In this document: piece by piece, positions 53,995 to 61,596 of the stretch
Layout: each line of letters opens with the position of its first letter
Position numbering within the stretch: position 1 is the first letter of the stretch
NCBI GenBank assembly: GCA_035944555.1
Contig: DASZAY010000009.1
Span: 372,001-436,000, forward strand
Length of the DNA: 64,000 nt
Direction of reading: 5' to 3'
DNA from: CADCWK01 sp035944555
GTDB taxonomy: Bacteria > Chloroflexota > Chloroflexia > Thermomicrobiales > UBA6265
Program-made: the position numbers and the translations under genes
Notes under the pieces: model-generated
Told to the model about the DNA's origin: nothing
Seen by the model: only the letters and a program-made list of their open reading frames with translations
The model's database searches: none

Positions 53995-54348
53995 TGCGTT
54001 AGCGGGCGCACAGGTAAAGGAAAGGGCGATCGCTGGGGTGACCCAGAGGAAAGTCCGAGCTGCATGAGCCAGGGTGCCCGGTGAAAGCCGGGGAGGCCCC
54101 GGAAACGGGGTCGACAGTCCAGATCGGCGCGGGGCAACCCGCGAGAGCAACAGCGACCATGACCGGCGGCTCCGTCGCCGGGTGAAAAGGGCAATCCTCC
54201 CCGCAGCAATCTCCGATTCGACCGTTTGCAGGATGGCTCACCGAGGTCGGAAGTCGAGAGCAGCCGCTGAAGCGATGACGCGGCCGGTCCTCCGGGACCG
54301 AGAGAGATGATCGCCAGGAACAGAACTCGGCTTACTCTTCCCCCACCC
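53995..54348 (+). ncRNA. rnpB: RNase P RNA, bacterial class A
   Basis: Catalytic RNA that matures tRNA 5' ends. The universally conserved 5' core GAGGAAAGTCCGAGCT (54049-54064) pairs with the 3' core ACAGAACTCGGCTTAC near 54321-54336. Helix P2 is formed by GGCGATC and GATCGCC, and the small P3 hairpin by CTGGGGTGACCCAG. Between them lie CAGTCCAGATCGG and several GC-rich hairpins of the specificity domain. The exact ends are approximate because P1 is not clear by eye. It lies between tRNA-Leu and tRNA-His with only about ten bases before the latter. Confidence 0.93.
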
Positions 54349-54358
54349 TGTCGCCTAC

Positions 54359-54434
54359 GGTGCCTTTAGCTCAATGGCAGAGCGCCCGCCTGTGGAGCGG
54401 GAGGTTACGGGTTCGAGCCCCGTAAGGCACCCCA
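54359..54434 (+). tRNA. tRNA-His (GTG)
   Basis: It has the extra 5' G(-1) opposite C73 typical of tRNA-His. Acceptor GTGCCTT / AAGGCAC, anticodon stem CCCGC / GCGGG, loop CTGTGGA giving GTG, and an encoded CCA end. It follows the RNase P RNA gene almost directly. Confidence 0.95.
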
Positions 54435-54483
54435 CACGAGACGACCAGCCAGTCCCGACCGGGATTGGCTGATGTGTTTTTCC

Positions 54484-55059
54484 CTAGCTGCGTTTAGCCG
54501 GAATCCTCTGCCGGATGACCACGACGAGGGCTCCGCCAAGGGCCGCGCCGAGGATCATCGACAGGGGAACGAGTGCCTCCGTCGCGGGCGGGTCGGTTCG
54601 GACACCACCGTCATCCCCGCCGGACACGATGGCCGGAACGACGGCCGTCAGCAAGTGGACTGGCAACCACAGCCCTGGCACTACCATTGCCCATGCGACC
54701 GGCCGCGCCCCAATCGCAGCGACGATGGCGCCGCCGACCGCGAACGCCGGGATCGCGACGAGCAGACGATCCGGCTCCACCAGGAACGACAGGGCGACCG
54801 CGCCTCCGACCGACAGCACGAGCCGGGGGATCCACATTCCGTCGTTTCGCAGGGCGATGAGCAGCATCGCGGTTGAGCCGATCCACGCCAGTGCGCCGAT
54901 CCCGTTGACGCCCCGGGACGCGGTCCCGTCGAGGCTGATTGCCACGGCGACGATCAGGCCGGCGATGACGAGGCCCGCCATCCCGGTCGTGATGGACGAT
55001 CGGTTGGCGCGGTTCGCCCACCGTGTTCCTCTAAGTGCGGTTGTGGGAGATTGCTGCAT
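54484..55059 (-). CDS. Hypothetical membrane protein, 191 aa
   Basis: Function not recognised. About five to six hydrophobic segments (MAGLVIAGLIVAVAISL, GALAWIGSTAMLLIAL, FAVGGAIVAAIGARPVA, SMILGAALGGALVVVI) alternate with short polar loops, so it is an integral membrane protein. No Shine-Dalgarno is seen before ATG 55059; CATACT (55066-55071) ends six bases upstream, again a leaderless arrangement. It is convergent with the tRNA-His cluster. Confidence 0.75.
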   Translation of the reverse strand: MQQSPTTALRGTRWANRANRSSITTGMAGLVIAGLIVAVAISLDGTASRGVNGIGALAWIGSTAMLLIALRNDGMWIPRLVLSVGGAVALSFLVEPDRLLVAIPAFAVGGAIVAAIGARPVAWAMVVPGLWLPVHLLTAVVPAIVSGGDDGGVRTDPPATEALVPLSMILGAALGGALVVVIRQRIPAKRS

Positions 55060-55065
55060 GACCGG

Positions 55066-55071
55066 AGTATG
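55066..55071 (-). promoter_or_regulatory. -10 element six bases from the ATG of the 191-aa membrane protein
   Basis: Minus-strand CATACT, then CCGGTC, then ATG. This is the same geometry as at ruvB and mutM. Confidence 0.45.
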
Positions 55072-55111
55072 ACCGAACCCACGCCTGAGCCGCGGGCCGC
55101 CCGCGCATTGC

Positions 55112-55120
55112 TGCTATACT
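55112..55120 (+). promoter_or_regulatory. Extended -10 promoter of tRNA-Arg
   Basis: TGCTATACT ends 18 bp before tRNA-Arg. No clear -35 is seen. Confidence 0.55.
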
Positions 55121-55138
55121 CCCCGGCGGCTCCTATCT

Positions 55139-55214
55139 GCCCTCGTAGCTCAATGGACAGAGCGCTTGGCTTCGAACCAAGAGGTTGGGGGTTCGATCCC
55201 CTCCGAGGGTACCA
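55139..55214 (+). tRNA. tRNA-Arg (TCG)
   Basis: Acceptor GCCCTCG / CGAGGGT (one G-T wobble), anticodon stem CTTGG / CCAAG, loop CTTCGAA giving TCG, T arm GGTTCGATCCC, and an encoded CCA end. Confidence 0.95.
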
Positions 55215-55242
55215 GCAAGATCACGGCAAGCGGTTTGAAGAG

Positions 55243-55272
55243 AAGGCCGGGCAGCCATTGCCCGGCCTTTCC
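55243..55272 (+). terminator. Terminator after tRNA-Arg
   Basis: An 11-bp perfect stem AAGGCCGGGCA / TGCCCGGCCTT with a 5-base loop; a short T-run follows. Confidence 0.75.
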
Positions 55273-55377
55273 GTGTCTATCGATGCCGCTGATACAATCA
55301 GCCGCTACGTCCCTGCCCCACCCGCAGCGTCATCGTGCTCGCTGCTCACCCCTACCAATCGACGAGGATACCACCTG

Positions 55378-56562
55378 ATGCGAGCCCAGATCATGTCGAT
55401 CGGAACCGAGCTGATGCAGGGAATGATCACCGACACCAACGCGACGTTCCTCGCGCAGGAACTGCTGGCCCTCGGCATCGACCTCGTCCAGGTCACGCAG
55501 ACCGGCGACGACCTCTCACGGATGACCCAGACGCTCGAGCGCGCGCTGGAGGCGGCTGACCTGGTGATCTGCACCGGGGGAGTTGGCCCGACCGAGGACG
55601 ACCTCACCCGCGAGATGATCGCCGCAGTCGTCGGCGAGACACCGGAGATCGATCCCGGTCTCCTCGAGACGCTGGAGAGCTTCTTCGCCGGCCGCGGGAC
55701 GAACATGCCCGAGCGCAACCGGAAGCAGGCATGGTTGATCCCCAGCGCCGAGGCGCTTCCGAACCCGATCGGCACCGCGCCGGGCTGGATGGTCCGCTAT
55801 CGCGGCAAGTCGATCATCGCGATGCCCGGCGTCCCCCGCGAGATGTTCCGGATGTGGGCGGAGCAGGCCGTCCCCCGCATCACCGCCGGCATGGACGACG
55901 GAGTCATCCGAGGGATCACCTTCCGCACCCTCGGGATCGGCGAATCAGCGGCCGAGCAGGAGATTGCCGATCTCGTCGCCAAGGACAACCCCGTCGTCGC
56001 GACCTACGCCAAGGACGACGGAGTCCACATTCGCGTGACCGGTTTTGGCGACACGGTAGCGGAGGCGGAAGAGCGGCGCGACTCGGCCGCCAACGAAGTC
56101 CGGCGACGGCTTCAGCGCCACATCTACGCCGAGAACCTGACGCCGCTGCCGGACGTGATCTGCGGAGCATTGGCGGACCGCGCGCTGACCGTCGGGATCA
56201 TCGAGGCGGGCAGCGGCGGTCGGCTCGGATCGCTTCTTACCGGGTCGCTCGCTGCGCGGGGTGTTGTCCTTGGTGCGCTCGCCGAGCCCGCACCGGGCGA
56301 GCGTGATGCCCGCGCCCTCGCGCTGGACGCTCGTGATCGGTTCGGTTCCGCGGTGGGGATCGGCCTCACGATCGACGTCGAAGCCGTTCCCGAGGTTGCT
56401 GGTGTCTTCCGCGGCCCGGTCACCATCGCACTGTCCGGGGCCGTGGAAGCCTATGAGGAGCACCAGACGCGGGCCTCACTCGTCGACATCTACCGCCGCG
56501 CAGCCATGTCAGCCGTGGACCTGCTCCGCCGCGAGGCCGGGCTCGCCGTGCTTACCGACTAA
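55378..56562 (+). CDS. cinA: CinA family protein (competence/damage-inducible protein A)
   Basis: A 394-aa protein. The N-terminal molybdopterin-binding-like domain (COG1058) is well conserved: IMSIGTELMQGMITDTNATF, TGGVGPTEDDLTREMIA, MPERNRKQAWLIPSAEALPN and IAMPGVPREM. This domain has ADP-ribose/nucleotide pyrophosphatase activity in known members. The C-terminal domain is in the place of the NMN amidase (PncC). The usual catalytic ESCTGG motif reads EAGSGG (about residue 270), and the TGIAGP-type motif is absent. I infer that amidase activity is lost. ATG 55378 follows GAGGA at nine bases. Confidence 0.9.
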   Translation: MRAQIMSIGTELMQGMITDTNATFLAQELLALGIDLVQVTQTGDDLSRMTQTLERALEAADLVICTGGVGPTEDDLTREMIAAVVGETPEIDPGLLETLESFFAGRGTNMPERNRKQAWLIPSAEALPNPIGTAPGWMVRYRGKSIIAMPGVPREMFRMWAEQAVPRITAGMDDGVIRGITFRTLGIGESAAEQEIADLVAKDNPVVATYAKDDGVHIRVTGFGDTVAEAEERRDSAANEVRRRLQRHIYAENLTPLPDVICGALADRALTVGIIEAGSGGRLGSLLTGSLAARGVVLGALAEPAPGERDARALALDARDRFGSAVGIGLTIDVEAVPEVAGVFRGPVTIALSGAVEAYEEHQTRASLVDIYRRAAMSAVDLLRREAGLAVLTD

Positions 56563-57052
56563 CCCGGTCGAGGTCAGCTCCCGTCTGCCGGTCCCGTTCC
56601 CAGGCAGACAGGAGTGCCTCGCCCCGGTCCAGCATCGCGGCTCGGTCGGCGGGACTGGCGTCCGTCCATCCGGTCAGGTGGAGGACGCCATGGGTCACCA
56701 GGAACAGGACCTCTCGGGCGGCATCGTTGCCGCCCGCCTCTGACTGTTCTGCGGCCCGGTCGACGGAGATCACGATATCCCCGCCACGGACGGGACGCCC
56801 CGGCTCGCCGTCCTCCGGCTCGTGCTCGAAGGTCATCACATCCGTCGGCTCATCGATGCCCATGAAGTCGGCATGCATCCGCTGCAGCCGCTCATCGGAG
56901 ACGCAGACCAGCGCGACCTCCCAGCTCCCCGTGCTGCCCTCCGCGAGCAGGACGTGCCGGACGAGCTCGTCCAGGTCCTCATCGGGCGAGATCGTGACGT
57001 CGGTCCGGGAGTACTCCCGGACGACCGTCACATCGAGGTCGAGACCCGTCAC
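56552..57052 (-). CDS. ybeY: Endoribonuclease YbeY
   Basis: Zinc RNase for 16S rRNA 3' maturation and ribosome quality control. The 166-aa protein shows VALVCVSDERLQRMHADFMGIDEPTDVMTF and the metal motif THGVLHLTGWTDAS. The family consensus is H-x3-H-x5-H; here it is His121, His125 and Asp131, so the third ligand is Asp. Its GTG/ATG start overlaps the yqeY stop by 4 bp, and its 3' end overlaps the convergent cinA by 11 bp. Operon order is HIT protein, yqeY, ybeY. Confidence 0.9.
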   Translation of the reverse strand: MTGLDLDVTVVREYSRTDVTISPDEDLDELVRHVLLAEGSTGSWEVALVCVSDERLQRMHADFMGIDEPTDVMTFEHEPEDGEPGRPVRGGDIVISVDRAAEQSEAGGNDAAREVLFLVTHGVLHLTGWTDASPADRAAMLDRGEALLSAWERDRQTGADLDRVSR

Positions 57053-57510
57053 CCTTCGGCCAGCCGCGCGCGGACGGCGGAACTCACCCGCTTGCCGTCG
57101 GCGCGCCCACCGATCCTCGGGAGCAGCACCGGCATGACCTTGCCCATGTCGCGCGGACCACTCGCGCCCGTCTCGGCGACGGCCGCTGACACCAGCTCGG
57201 CGAGCTCGTCGTCTGTGAGCTGTGCCGGCAGATACCGCTCAATCACGCGGAGCTGTGCCTCCTCCCGCTCGACGAGATCGTCGCGACCCGCCGCGCGGAA
57301 CTGATCGACGGACTCGGTCCGCTGCTTGACCTGCTTCTGTAGCAGCGCCAGTTCCTCGTCCTCATCCAGTGGCCCACGCTTGTCGATCTCGGCGTTCCGG
57401 TACACCGATTGGAGAAAACGGATCGCTTCCCGCGACACGACGTCGCCGGACTTCATCGCCACCTTGACGTCGTCCATGAGCCGTTGCTGCAGTGTCTGCG
57501 TCCCGGTCAT
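57049..57510 (-). CDS. GatB/YqeY domain protein
   Basis: A 153-aa protein of the YqeY family: LMDDVKVAMKSGDVVSREAI, FLQSVYRNAEIDKR, RTESVDQFRAAGRDDLVERE and ERYLPAQLTDDELAELV, then GPRDMGKVMPVLLPRI. The C-terminal part resembles the tail domain of GatB amidotransferase, so tRNA binding is suggested; the actual role is unknown. ATGA-type 4-bp overlaps with the genes on both sides indicate translational coupling. Confidence 0.94.
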   Translation of the reverse strand: MTGTQTLQQRLMDDVKVAMKSGDVVSREAIRFLQSVYRNAEIDKRGPLDEDEELALLQKQVKQRTESVDQFRAAGRDDLVEREEAQLRVIERYLPAQLTDDELAELVSAAVAETGASGPRDMGKVMPVLLPRIGGRADGKRVSSAVRARLAEG

Positions 57511-57938
57511 TCGGTTGCTCCTGTTGGTATATCCGTGTCATTGGCGACGAGCGCCACGCCCAGCGGCGCCCCTCCGAGGACGTGCAAGTGGAGGTGAAAC
57601 ACCGACTGCCCGGCATCAGGCCCGACGTTGGTCAAGACCCGGTATCCCGATTCCTCAATCCCGCTGGACTTGGCGATATCCCGGGCAAGTCCGATCATCT
57701 CCCCGAGCAGGTCACGGTCGTCCTCATCGGTCCGCGCGATCGACGCGACGTGATGTCTCGGCACCACGAGGAGATGGACCGGCGCCTGGGGATGCAGGTC
57801 CGCGAAAGCCACCGCACGGTGCGTCTGCCCGACGAACGGCGTCTCGAAATCGCCCCGCACGATGCGACAGAACACGCAGTCGGGATCGAAGCCCCCGTCA
57901 GCGAGATCCATTGGCGTGCCGGTCCGTTGATCCGTCAT
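57507..57938 (-). CDS. HIT family protein (histidine triad nucleotide hydrolase)
   Basis: Small nucleotide-binding hydrolase of 143 aa. CVFCRIVRGDFETPFVG near the N-terminus and the triad HLHLHVLGG (His-x-His-x-His) near the C-terminus are diagnostic. It probably hydrolyses nucleoside phosphoramidates, acting as an HinT-like enzyme. ATG 57938 follows GGGAG at eight bases; an in-frame start at 57965 is rejected. It is first in the HIT-yqeY-ybeY operon, divergent from mutM. Confidence 0.95.
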   Translation of the reverse strand: MTDQRTGTPMDLADGGFDPDCVFCRIVRGDFETPFVGQTHRAVAFADLHPQAPVHLLVVPRHHVASIARTDEDDRDLLGEMIGLARDIAKSSGIEESGYRVLTNVGPDAGQSVFHLHLHVLGGAPLGVALVANDTDIPTGATE

Positions 57939-57979
57939 CGGGTACGCTCCCCTACTCGTCGTCATACGTGACGACCGAT

Positions 57980-57985
57980 GATACT
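57980..57985 (+). promoter_or_regulatory. -10 element six bases before the mutM ATG
   Basis: GATACT, then ACCGGT, then ATG 57992. There is no Shine-Dalgarno and no clear -35. Same geometry as at ruvB. Confidence 0.45.
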
Positions 57986-57991
57986 ACCGGT

Positions 57992-58876
57992 ATGCCTGAA
58001 CTCCCCGAAGTCGAGACGGTCCGCCGCACCCTGGTACCCCTGATCTCCGGCCGCGTTATCGTGTCGGTCGCCGGTGCGGACTTTCCGGATGTCATGGGTG
58101 CAGGTGGGCTGGACCGGGCCGGATCGCTTCTGGGCCGGGCGATCGACGGGATCAGCCGGCGCGGGAAATACCTCGCCATCGATCTCGACGACGACACGGC
58201 GCTGCTGGTCCATCTCCGGATGACGGGGCAACTCGTCGCGGCGCGGCCCGATACCCCGTCCCTCCGCTTCCAGCATCTCACCATCGGTCTGGCCAGTCCC
58301 GGTGCCGGTGACGACGATTCGCCGGCCGGTGAATCGCTCCAACTTCGGTTCGCCGACCAGCGCCGGTTCGGTCGTGTGCTGCATGTCCCCCGGACGGAGC
58401 GCGACGAGCAGTTCCTGCGCCTGGGCCCCGAGCCACTTGGCCCGGATTTCACCCCTTCCGCGCTGGCTGGCATGACGAGCGGCAGGAAAGCCCCGATCAA
58501 GAACATCCTGCTCGATCAGCGGCGCGTCGCCGGTCTCGGCAACATCTACGTCGACGAGGCACTGTTCCGCGCCGGCGTCCATCCCCTTCGGGCGGGCGAC
58601 TCGCTAACCGAACCGGAACTGGTCGAACTCCACGCCGCGATCGTCACGGTGCTGGAGGAATCGCTCGCCCGCCGGGGGACCACCTTCTCGTCGTTCCTTG
58701 ATGGCTATGGCGACCCGGGCGAAAACGGGATGAACCTGCGGGTCTACGGTCGGGCGCGGACGGGCGAGCACTGTGTCGTCTGCGGGACAACGCTCAACCT
58801 GATCCGGCTCGGCGGACGGTCGACGTCGTTCTGCCCGCGATGCCAGCGCCTCGATACGTCCGCCTCCGCAACATGA
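57992..58876 (+). CDS. mutM: Formamidopyrimidine-DNA glycosylase
   Basis: Base-excision repair enzyme removing 8-oxoguanine and related lesions, with AP-lyase activity. The N-terminal catalytic PELPEVETVRRTL (Pro1 after Met removal, Glu2) is exact. SRRGKYLAIDL holds the conserved Lys, QRRVAGLGNIYVDEALF is the H2TH motif, and the zinc finger has CVVC and CPRC separated by 16 residues. The 294-aa length is slightly above average. Translation probably starts without a leader (see the -10 six bases upstream). The gene is divergent from the HIT operon. Confidence 0.96.
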   Translation: MPELPEVETVRRTLVPLISGRVIVSVAGADFPDVMGAGGLDRAGSLLGRAIDGISRRGKYLAIDLDDDTALLVHLRMTGQLVAARPDTPSLRFQHLTIGLASPGAGDDDSPAGESLQLRFADQRRFGRVLHVPRTERDEQFLRLGPEPLGPDFTPSALAGMTSGRKAPIKNILLDQRRVAGLGNIYVDEALFRAGVHPLRAGDSLTEPELVELHAAIVTVLEESLARRGTTFSSFLDGYGDPGENGMNLRVYGRARTGEHCVVCGTTLNLIRLGGRSTSFCPRCQRLDTSASAT

Positions 58877-58912
58877 AGGAGGGTCTGCCCGGTGCGCCGG
58901 GCGGACCCTCCT
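58877..58912. terminator. Bidirectional terminator between mutM and the ferritin-like gene
   Basis: Nested stem AGGAGGGTC...GCCCGG / CCGGGC...GACCCTCCT with a TGCG loop, between convergent genes. Confidence 0.75.
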
Positions 58913-58951
58913 GCGGTGACGTCAACCACCTACGATTTCGGGTCGTCCGTC

Positions 58952-59680
58952 CTATGCGGTTGGCGTTGCGACCGGGGTCGCGCCATCGACCGATCCGACG
59001 ATGAACGGACTGACGATCTCGAACACCTCGATCGGGGTGAGCGCACTGTCGACCGCCTCCGGGAAGGGCGTGTTGTCGGCGTCGTTGATGAGCGCCGCGA
59101 CGAACGCCGCGTGACGGGCCTCGACGGAATGGATCCCGAGTGCGGCGACGACGAGGTTCGGCACCTCGGTCAGGACGATCAGCGACGGAGCGGCACCGGC
59201 GTAGGCAGCCACTCCGACGTTCTCGATGGCTGCCGCGGTGGCCAGGAACGATGACACATCGGTGTACCCAAAATCGTACGTCTGCTCTTCGACTGGCGTA
59301 CCGCCGAGGTCGGTGATCGCCGCCGAGAGCGCCTGGACGTGTGCGGCCTCGTGTGCTCCGATCTGTTCGAGCAAGGGGAAGACCACACCGTTGGCGTCGA
59401 AGTCGGCCGGGACGAAGGTTGCCAGTCCCTCGCGATACAGCGTCGCCTCAAGGTGTTCCAGCGTCAGCGCGAAGTTCAGCACATCGACGTCGCTCTCGAA
59501 GCCCGGGTCCGCCTCGAGCCCGTCCTGGGCAGCGGTCCGGATCGCCGGCAACACGGCAAGGGTCAACACGGCAGCGCCTCCGGCGAGCGCGCTATTGCCA
59601 ATCAGGGACCGCCGGGAGGTGATGCGATCGCGCTCACGACGCATCGCGACCATGAATCGATCCAGGTGGTTCGTTGTCAT
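58952..59680 (-). CDS. Tat-exported ferritin-like domain protein
   Basis: A 242-aa protein of the ferritin-like 2 (DUF4439/dessication-related) type. A Tat motif (SRRSLIGNS) and hydrophobic segment occupy residues 23-50. The four-helix bundle follows, with Glu/His-bearing helices: DVLNFALTLEHLEATLYREG, LEQIGAHEAAHVQALSAAIT, AAAIENVGVAAYAGA and GIHSVEARHAAFVAALI. It may bind iron or another metal outside the membrane. The C-terminus is DGATPVATPTA. AAGGAG precedes ATG 59680. Monocistronic, divergent from the sugar-type ABC operon. Confidence 0.9.
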   Translation of the reverse strand: MTTNHLDRFMVAMRRERDRITSRRSLIGNSALAGGAAVLTLAVLPAIRTAAQDGLEADPGFESDVDVLNFALTLEHLEATLYREGLATFVPADFDANGVVFPLLEQIGAHEAAHVQALSAAITDLGGTPVEEQTYDFGYTDVSSFLATAAAIENVGVAAYAGAAPSLIVLTEVPNLVVAALGIHSVEARHAAFVAALINDADNTPFPEAVDSALTPIEVFEIVSPFIVGSVDGATPVATPTA

Positions 59681-60149
59681 GGGGACTCCTTGTTCGCGAG
59701 TGCGATGGATCGACCCTGGCCGCCCTGCTCCACTACCTGGGACCTGTATGGGTCTGATAAGCCGCTCATGTGAGACTGACCAGCCGAGCAGTCCGGATGA
59801 CCGGCTTGTTCCATCGCGACCGTGCGTCGTGGCGTGCAGCATCCATGCCGTCAAACGAGTGTGCGGACAGGCTGGCTGTGGCGGTCCTTCGGGCGCCGAG
59901 CCCGCTTCGCTCGGCTCAGGATCAGCCTCCGTACCGGGCCAATTCCCGCTGAAACTGGGCCGTAGGAGGGCGTTGGTCTCCGGGATGGTCATTGGGGATC
60001 AGGGCGGCGATATACTTTGGGAGGCGATGCCCTACCAATGCACTGACACGGTTCGATCCAACCTGGTCGCATCCGTCTCTGCGTCGGCAGATCGATCGCC
60101 ACGGACGTTCCGGGCCTATCCGCGACGACGCGATCAGGAGTATTCCTCG
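59681..60149. other. Divergent promoter region, no gene
   Basis: It separates the ferritin-like gene (minus) and the ABC binding-protein gene (plus). The frames here are shadows. A TACAA-like hexamer is not evident, so the promoters remain undefined. Confidence 0.4.
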
Positions 60150-61469
60150 ATGATGACCAACCGACGTGCGTTTCTTGGTGGGGCCGCCGCTCTCGCCGCT
60201 TCACCCGCCGTTCTCCGCGCGCGGCAGACTTCCGCACAGGCCACTCCCGCCGGGACTCCCGGCGCACCGCTCGTGGTCGGTACGCCGGAGGCCCAGTTGG
60301 AAATCTTCTCTTGGTGGACCTCGGGTGGCGAGGCAGCCGGTCTCGAGCAGCTTTTCGCCGCGTTCTCCGCCGGTTCGCCGTCCGTCGAGGTCGTCAATGC
60401 CGCCGTGGCCGGAGGTGCGGGCAGTAACGCTCAGACGGCGCTCCAGACGCGCCTGACGGGCGGCGAAGCACCGGACTCCTGGCAGTCGCACCTTGGGCGG
60501 GAACTCCAGTCGCGCTACGTCGTGCCGGGCTACTGCGCCCCGATGACCGACCTGTTCGCCGAGCAGGGCTGGAACGAGGTCTTCCCGCAGGGCGTCCTCG
60601 ATCAGCTGACCTTCGACGGCGTTCCCTACGTCGTCCCGGTTGGCAACCACCGCGGCAACGTCCTCTTCTATAACCGCTCCGTCATGGAGAGCAACGGCGT
60701 CACGGTCGGCGAGACAATGACGATGGACGAGTTCTTCACCGCCTGCGATACCCTCCAGGCGGCGGGATTGCCGGCGATCGCGCTGGGTGGCCGGGACACC
60801 TTCGCCTCTGTTCAGCTCTTCGAGAACACGCTGCTTGGCGTCCTTGGTGTCGATGCCTACAACGCGCTCTGGAACGACCCCTCGCAGTGGTCCAGCGACG
60901 GCGTGACGCAGGCGATTGAGGCGTTCGCCCGAATGCTCAACTACCTCAACCCCGATCAGGCCGCTCTGACCTGGGATGGTGCCGCCGACCTCGTCGGCCA
61001 GGGCACGGCGGGCTTCACCTCGATGGGTGACTGGGCGTACGGCCAGTTCGTCGCGCAGGGCACCCAGGACGCGATCGGCTGGGTGACCCACCCGGGCACC
61101 GCCGGCTCGTTCGTCGCCGTCATCGACGGCTTCACTCTGCCGATCGGTGCGCCGGACCCGGTCAACGCCGCCAACTGGCTCCGCGCGGTCGGCTCGGCCG
61201 AGGCCCAGACTACGTTCGCGCCGTACAAGGGATGCATCCCGGCCCGTACCGACGTCGACGCAAGCAGCTTCAACGAGTACCTGCAGTGGTCGGCCGCCGA
61301 CTTCGGCACGGCCACGGCCACGGTCTCCATCGCCCATGGAACCGCCGTCACCCCACCGGTCCAGCAGGCGATCTTTGACGCCACGGTCCAGTTCCTGGTC
61401 TCGCCTGACGTGGAGACCTATCGCGTCACGATCCAGCAGGCGGCCGAGGACGACGCTGCCTCTGCCTGA
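60150..61469 (+). CDS. ABC transporter substrate-binding protein, carbohydrate type
   Basis: Extracellular solute-binding protein family 1, 439 aa. The N-terminus MMTNRRAFLGGAAALAAS has a twin-arginine signal, so it is exported by Tat; no lipobox Cys is evident. The mature N-terminus begins with a Thr-Pro-Ala linker (ATPAGTPGAPLVVGTPEA). The binding domain shows LEIFSWWTSGGEAAGLEQLF, the hinge region and GDWAYGQFVAQG. It resembles glucose/mannose-type binding proteins; the sugar cannot be named. AGGAG lies nine bases before ATG 60150. A strong hairpin separates it from the permease genes, which usually raises binding-protein mRNA level. Confidence 0.94.
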   Translation: MMTNRRAFLGGAAALAASPAVLRARQTSAQATPAGTPGAPLVVGTPEAQLEIFSWWTSGGEAAGLEQLFAAFSAGSPSVEVVNAAVAGGAGSNAQTALQTRLTGGEAPDSWQSHLGRELQSRYVVPGYCAPMTDLFAEQGWNEVFPQGVLDQLTFDGVPYVVPVGNHRGNVLFYNRSVMESNGVTVGETMTMDEFFTACDTLQAAGLPAIALGGRDTFASVQLFENTLLGVLGVDAYNALWNDPSQWSSDGVTQAIEAFARMLNYLNPDQAALTWDGAADLVGQGTAGFTSMGDWAYGQFVAQGTQDAIGWVTHPGTAGSFVAVIDGFTLPIGAPDPVNAANWLRAVGSAEAQTTFAPYKGCIPARTDVDASSFNEYLQWSAADFGTATATVSIAHGTAVTPPVQQAIFDATVQFLVSPDVETYRVTIQQAAEDDAASA

Positions 61470-61506
61470 TCGGTTCGCGTAACGGATCCGGTTGACCGGA
61501 CGGTCG

Positions 61507-61540
61507 GCGGGCGGGGAGAGCCCGGACTCTCCCCGCCCGC
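61507..61540 (+). terminator. Intercistronic hairpin between binding protein and permeases
   Basis: A 13-bp perfect stem GCGGGCGGGGAGA / TCTCCCCGCCCGC with an 8-base loop and no T-tract. It is likely an attenuator or mRNA stabiliser giving more binding protein than permease. Confidence 0.65.
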
Positions 61541-61596
61541 GGGTCCGTAGCGGTCATCGCTCGCTGAGCGTCTCATCGTCCCCCGGGAGTACCACC

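Noticed and set aside
53763..55214. CRISPR or other direct-repeat array in the RNA-rich region
   Set aside because: The repeated patterns are T-arm sequences of tRNAs, not spaced repeats.
60201..61337. 378-codon reverse frame over the ABC binding-protein gene
   Set aside because: Antisense shadow; the plus-strand gene has a Tat signal, ribosome site and family motifs.
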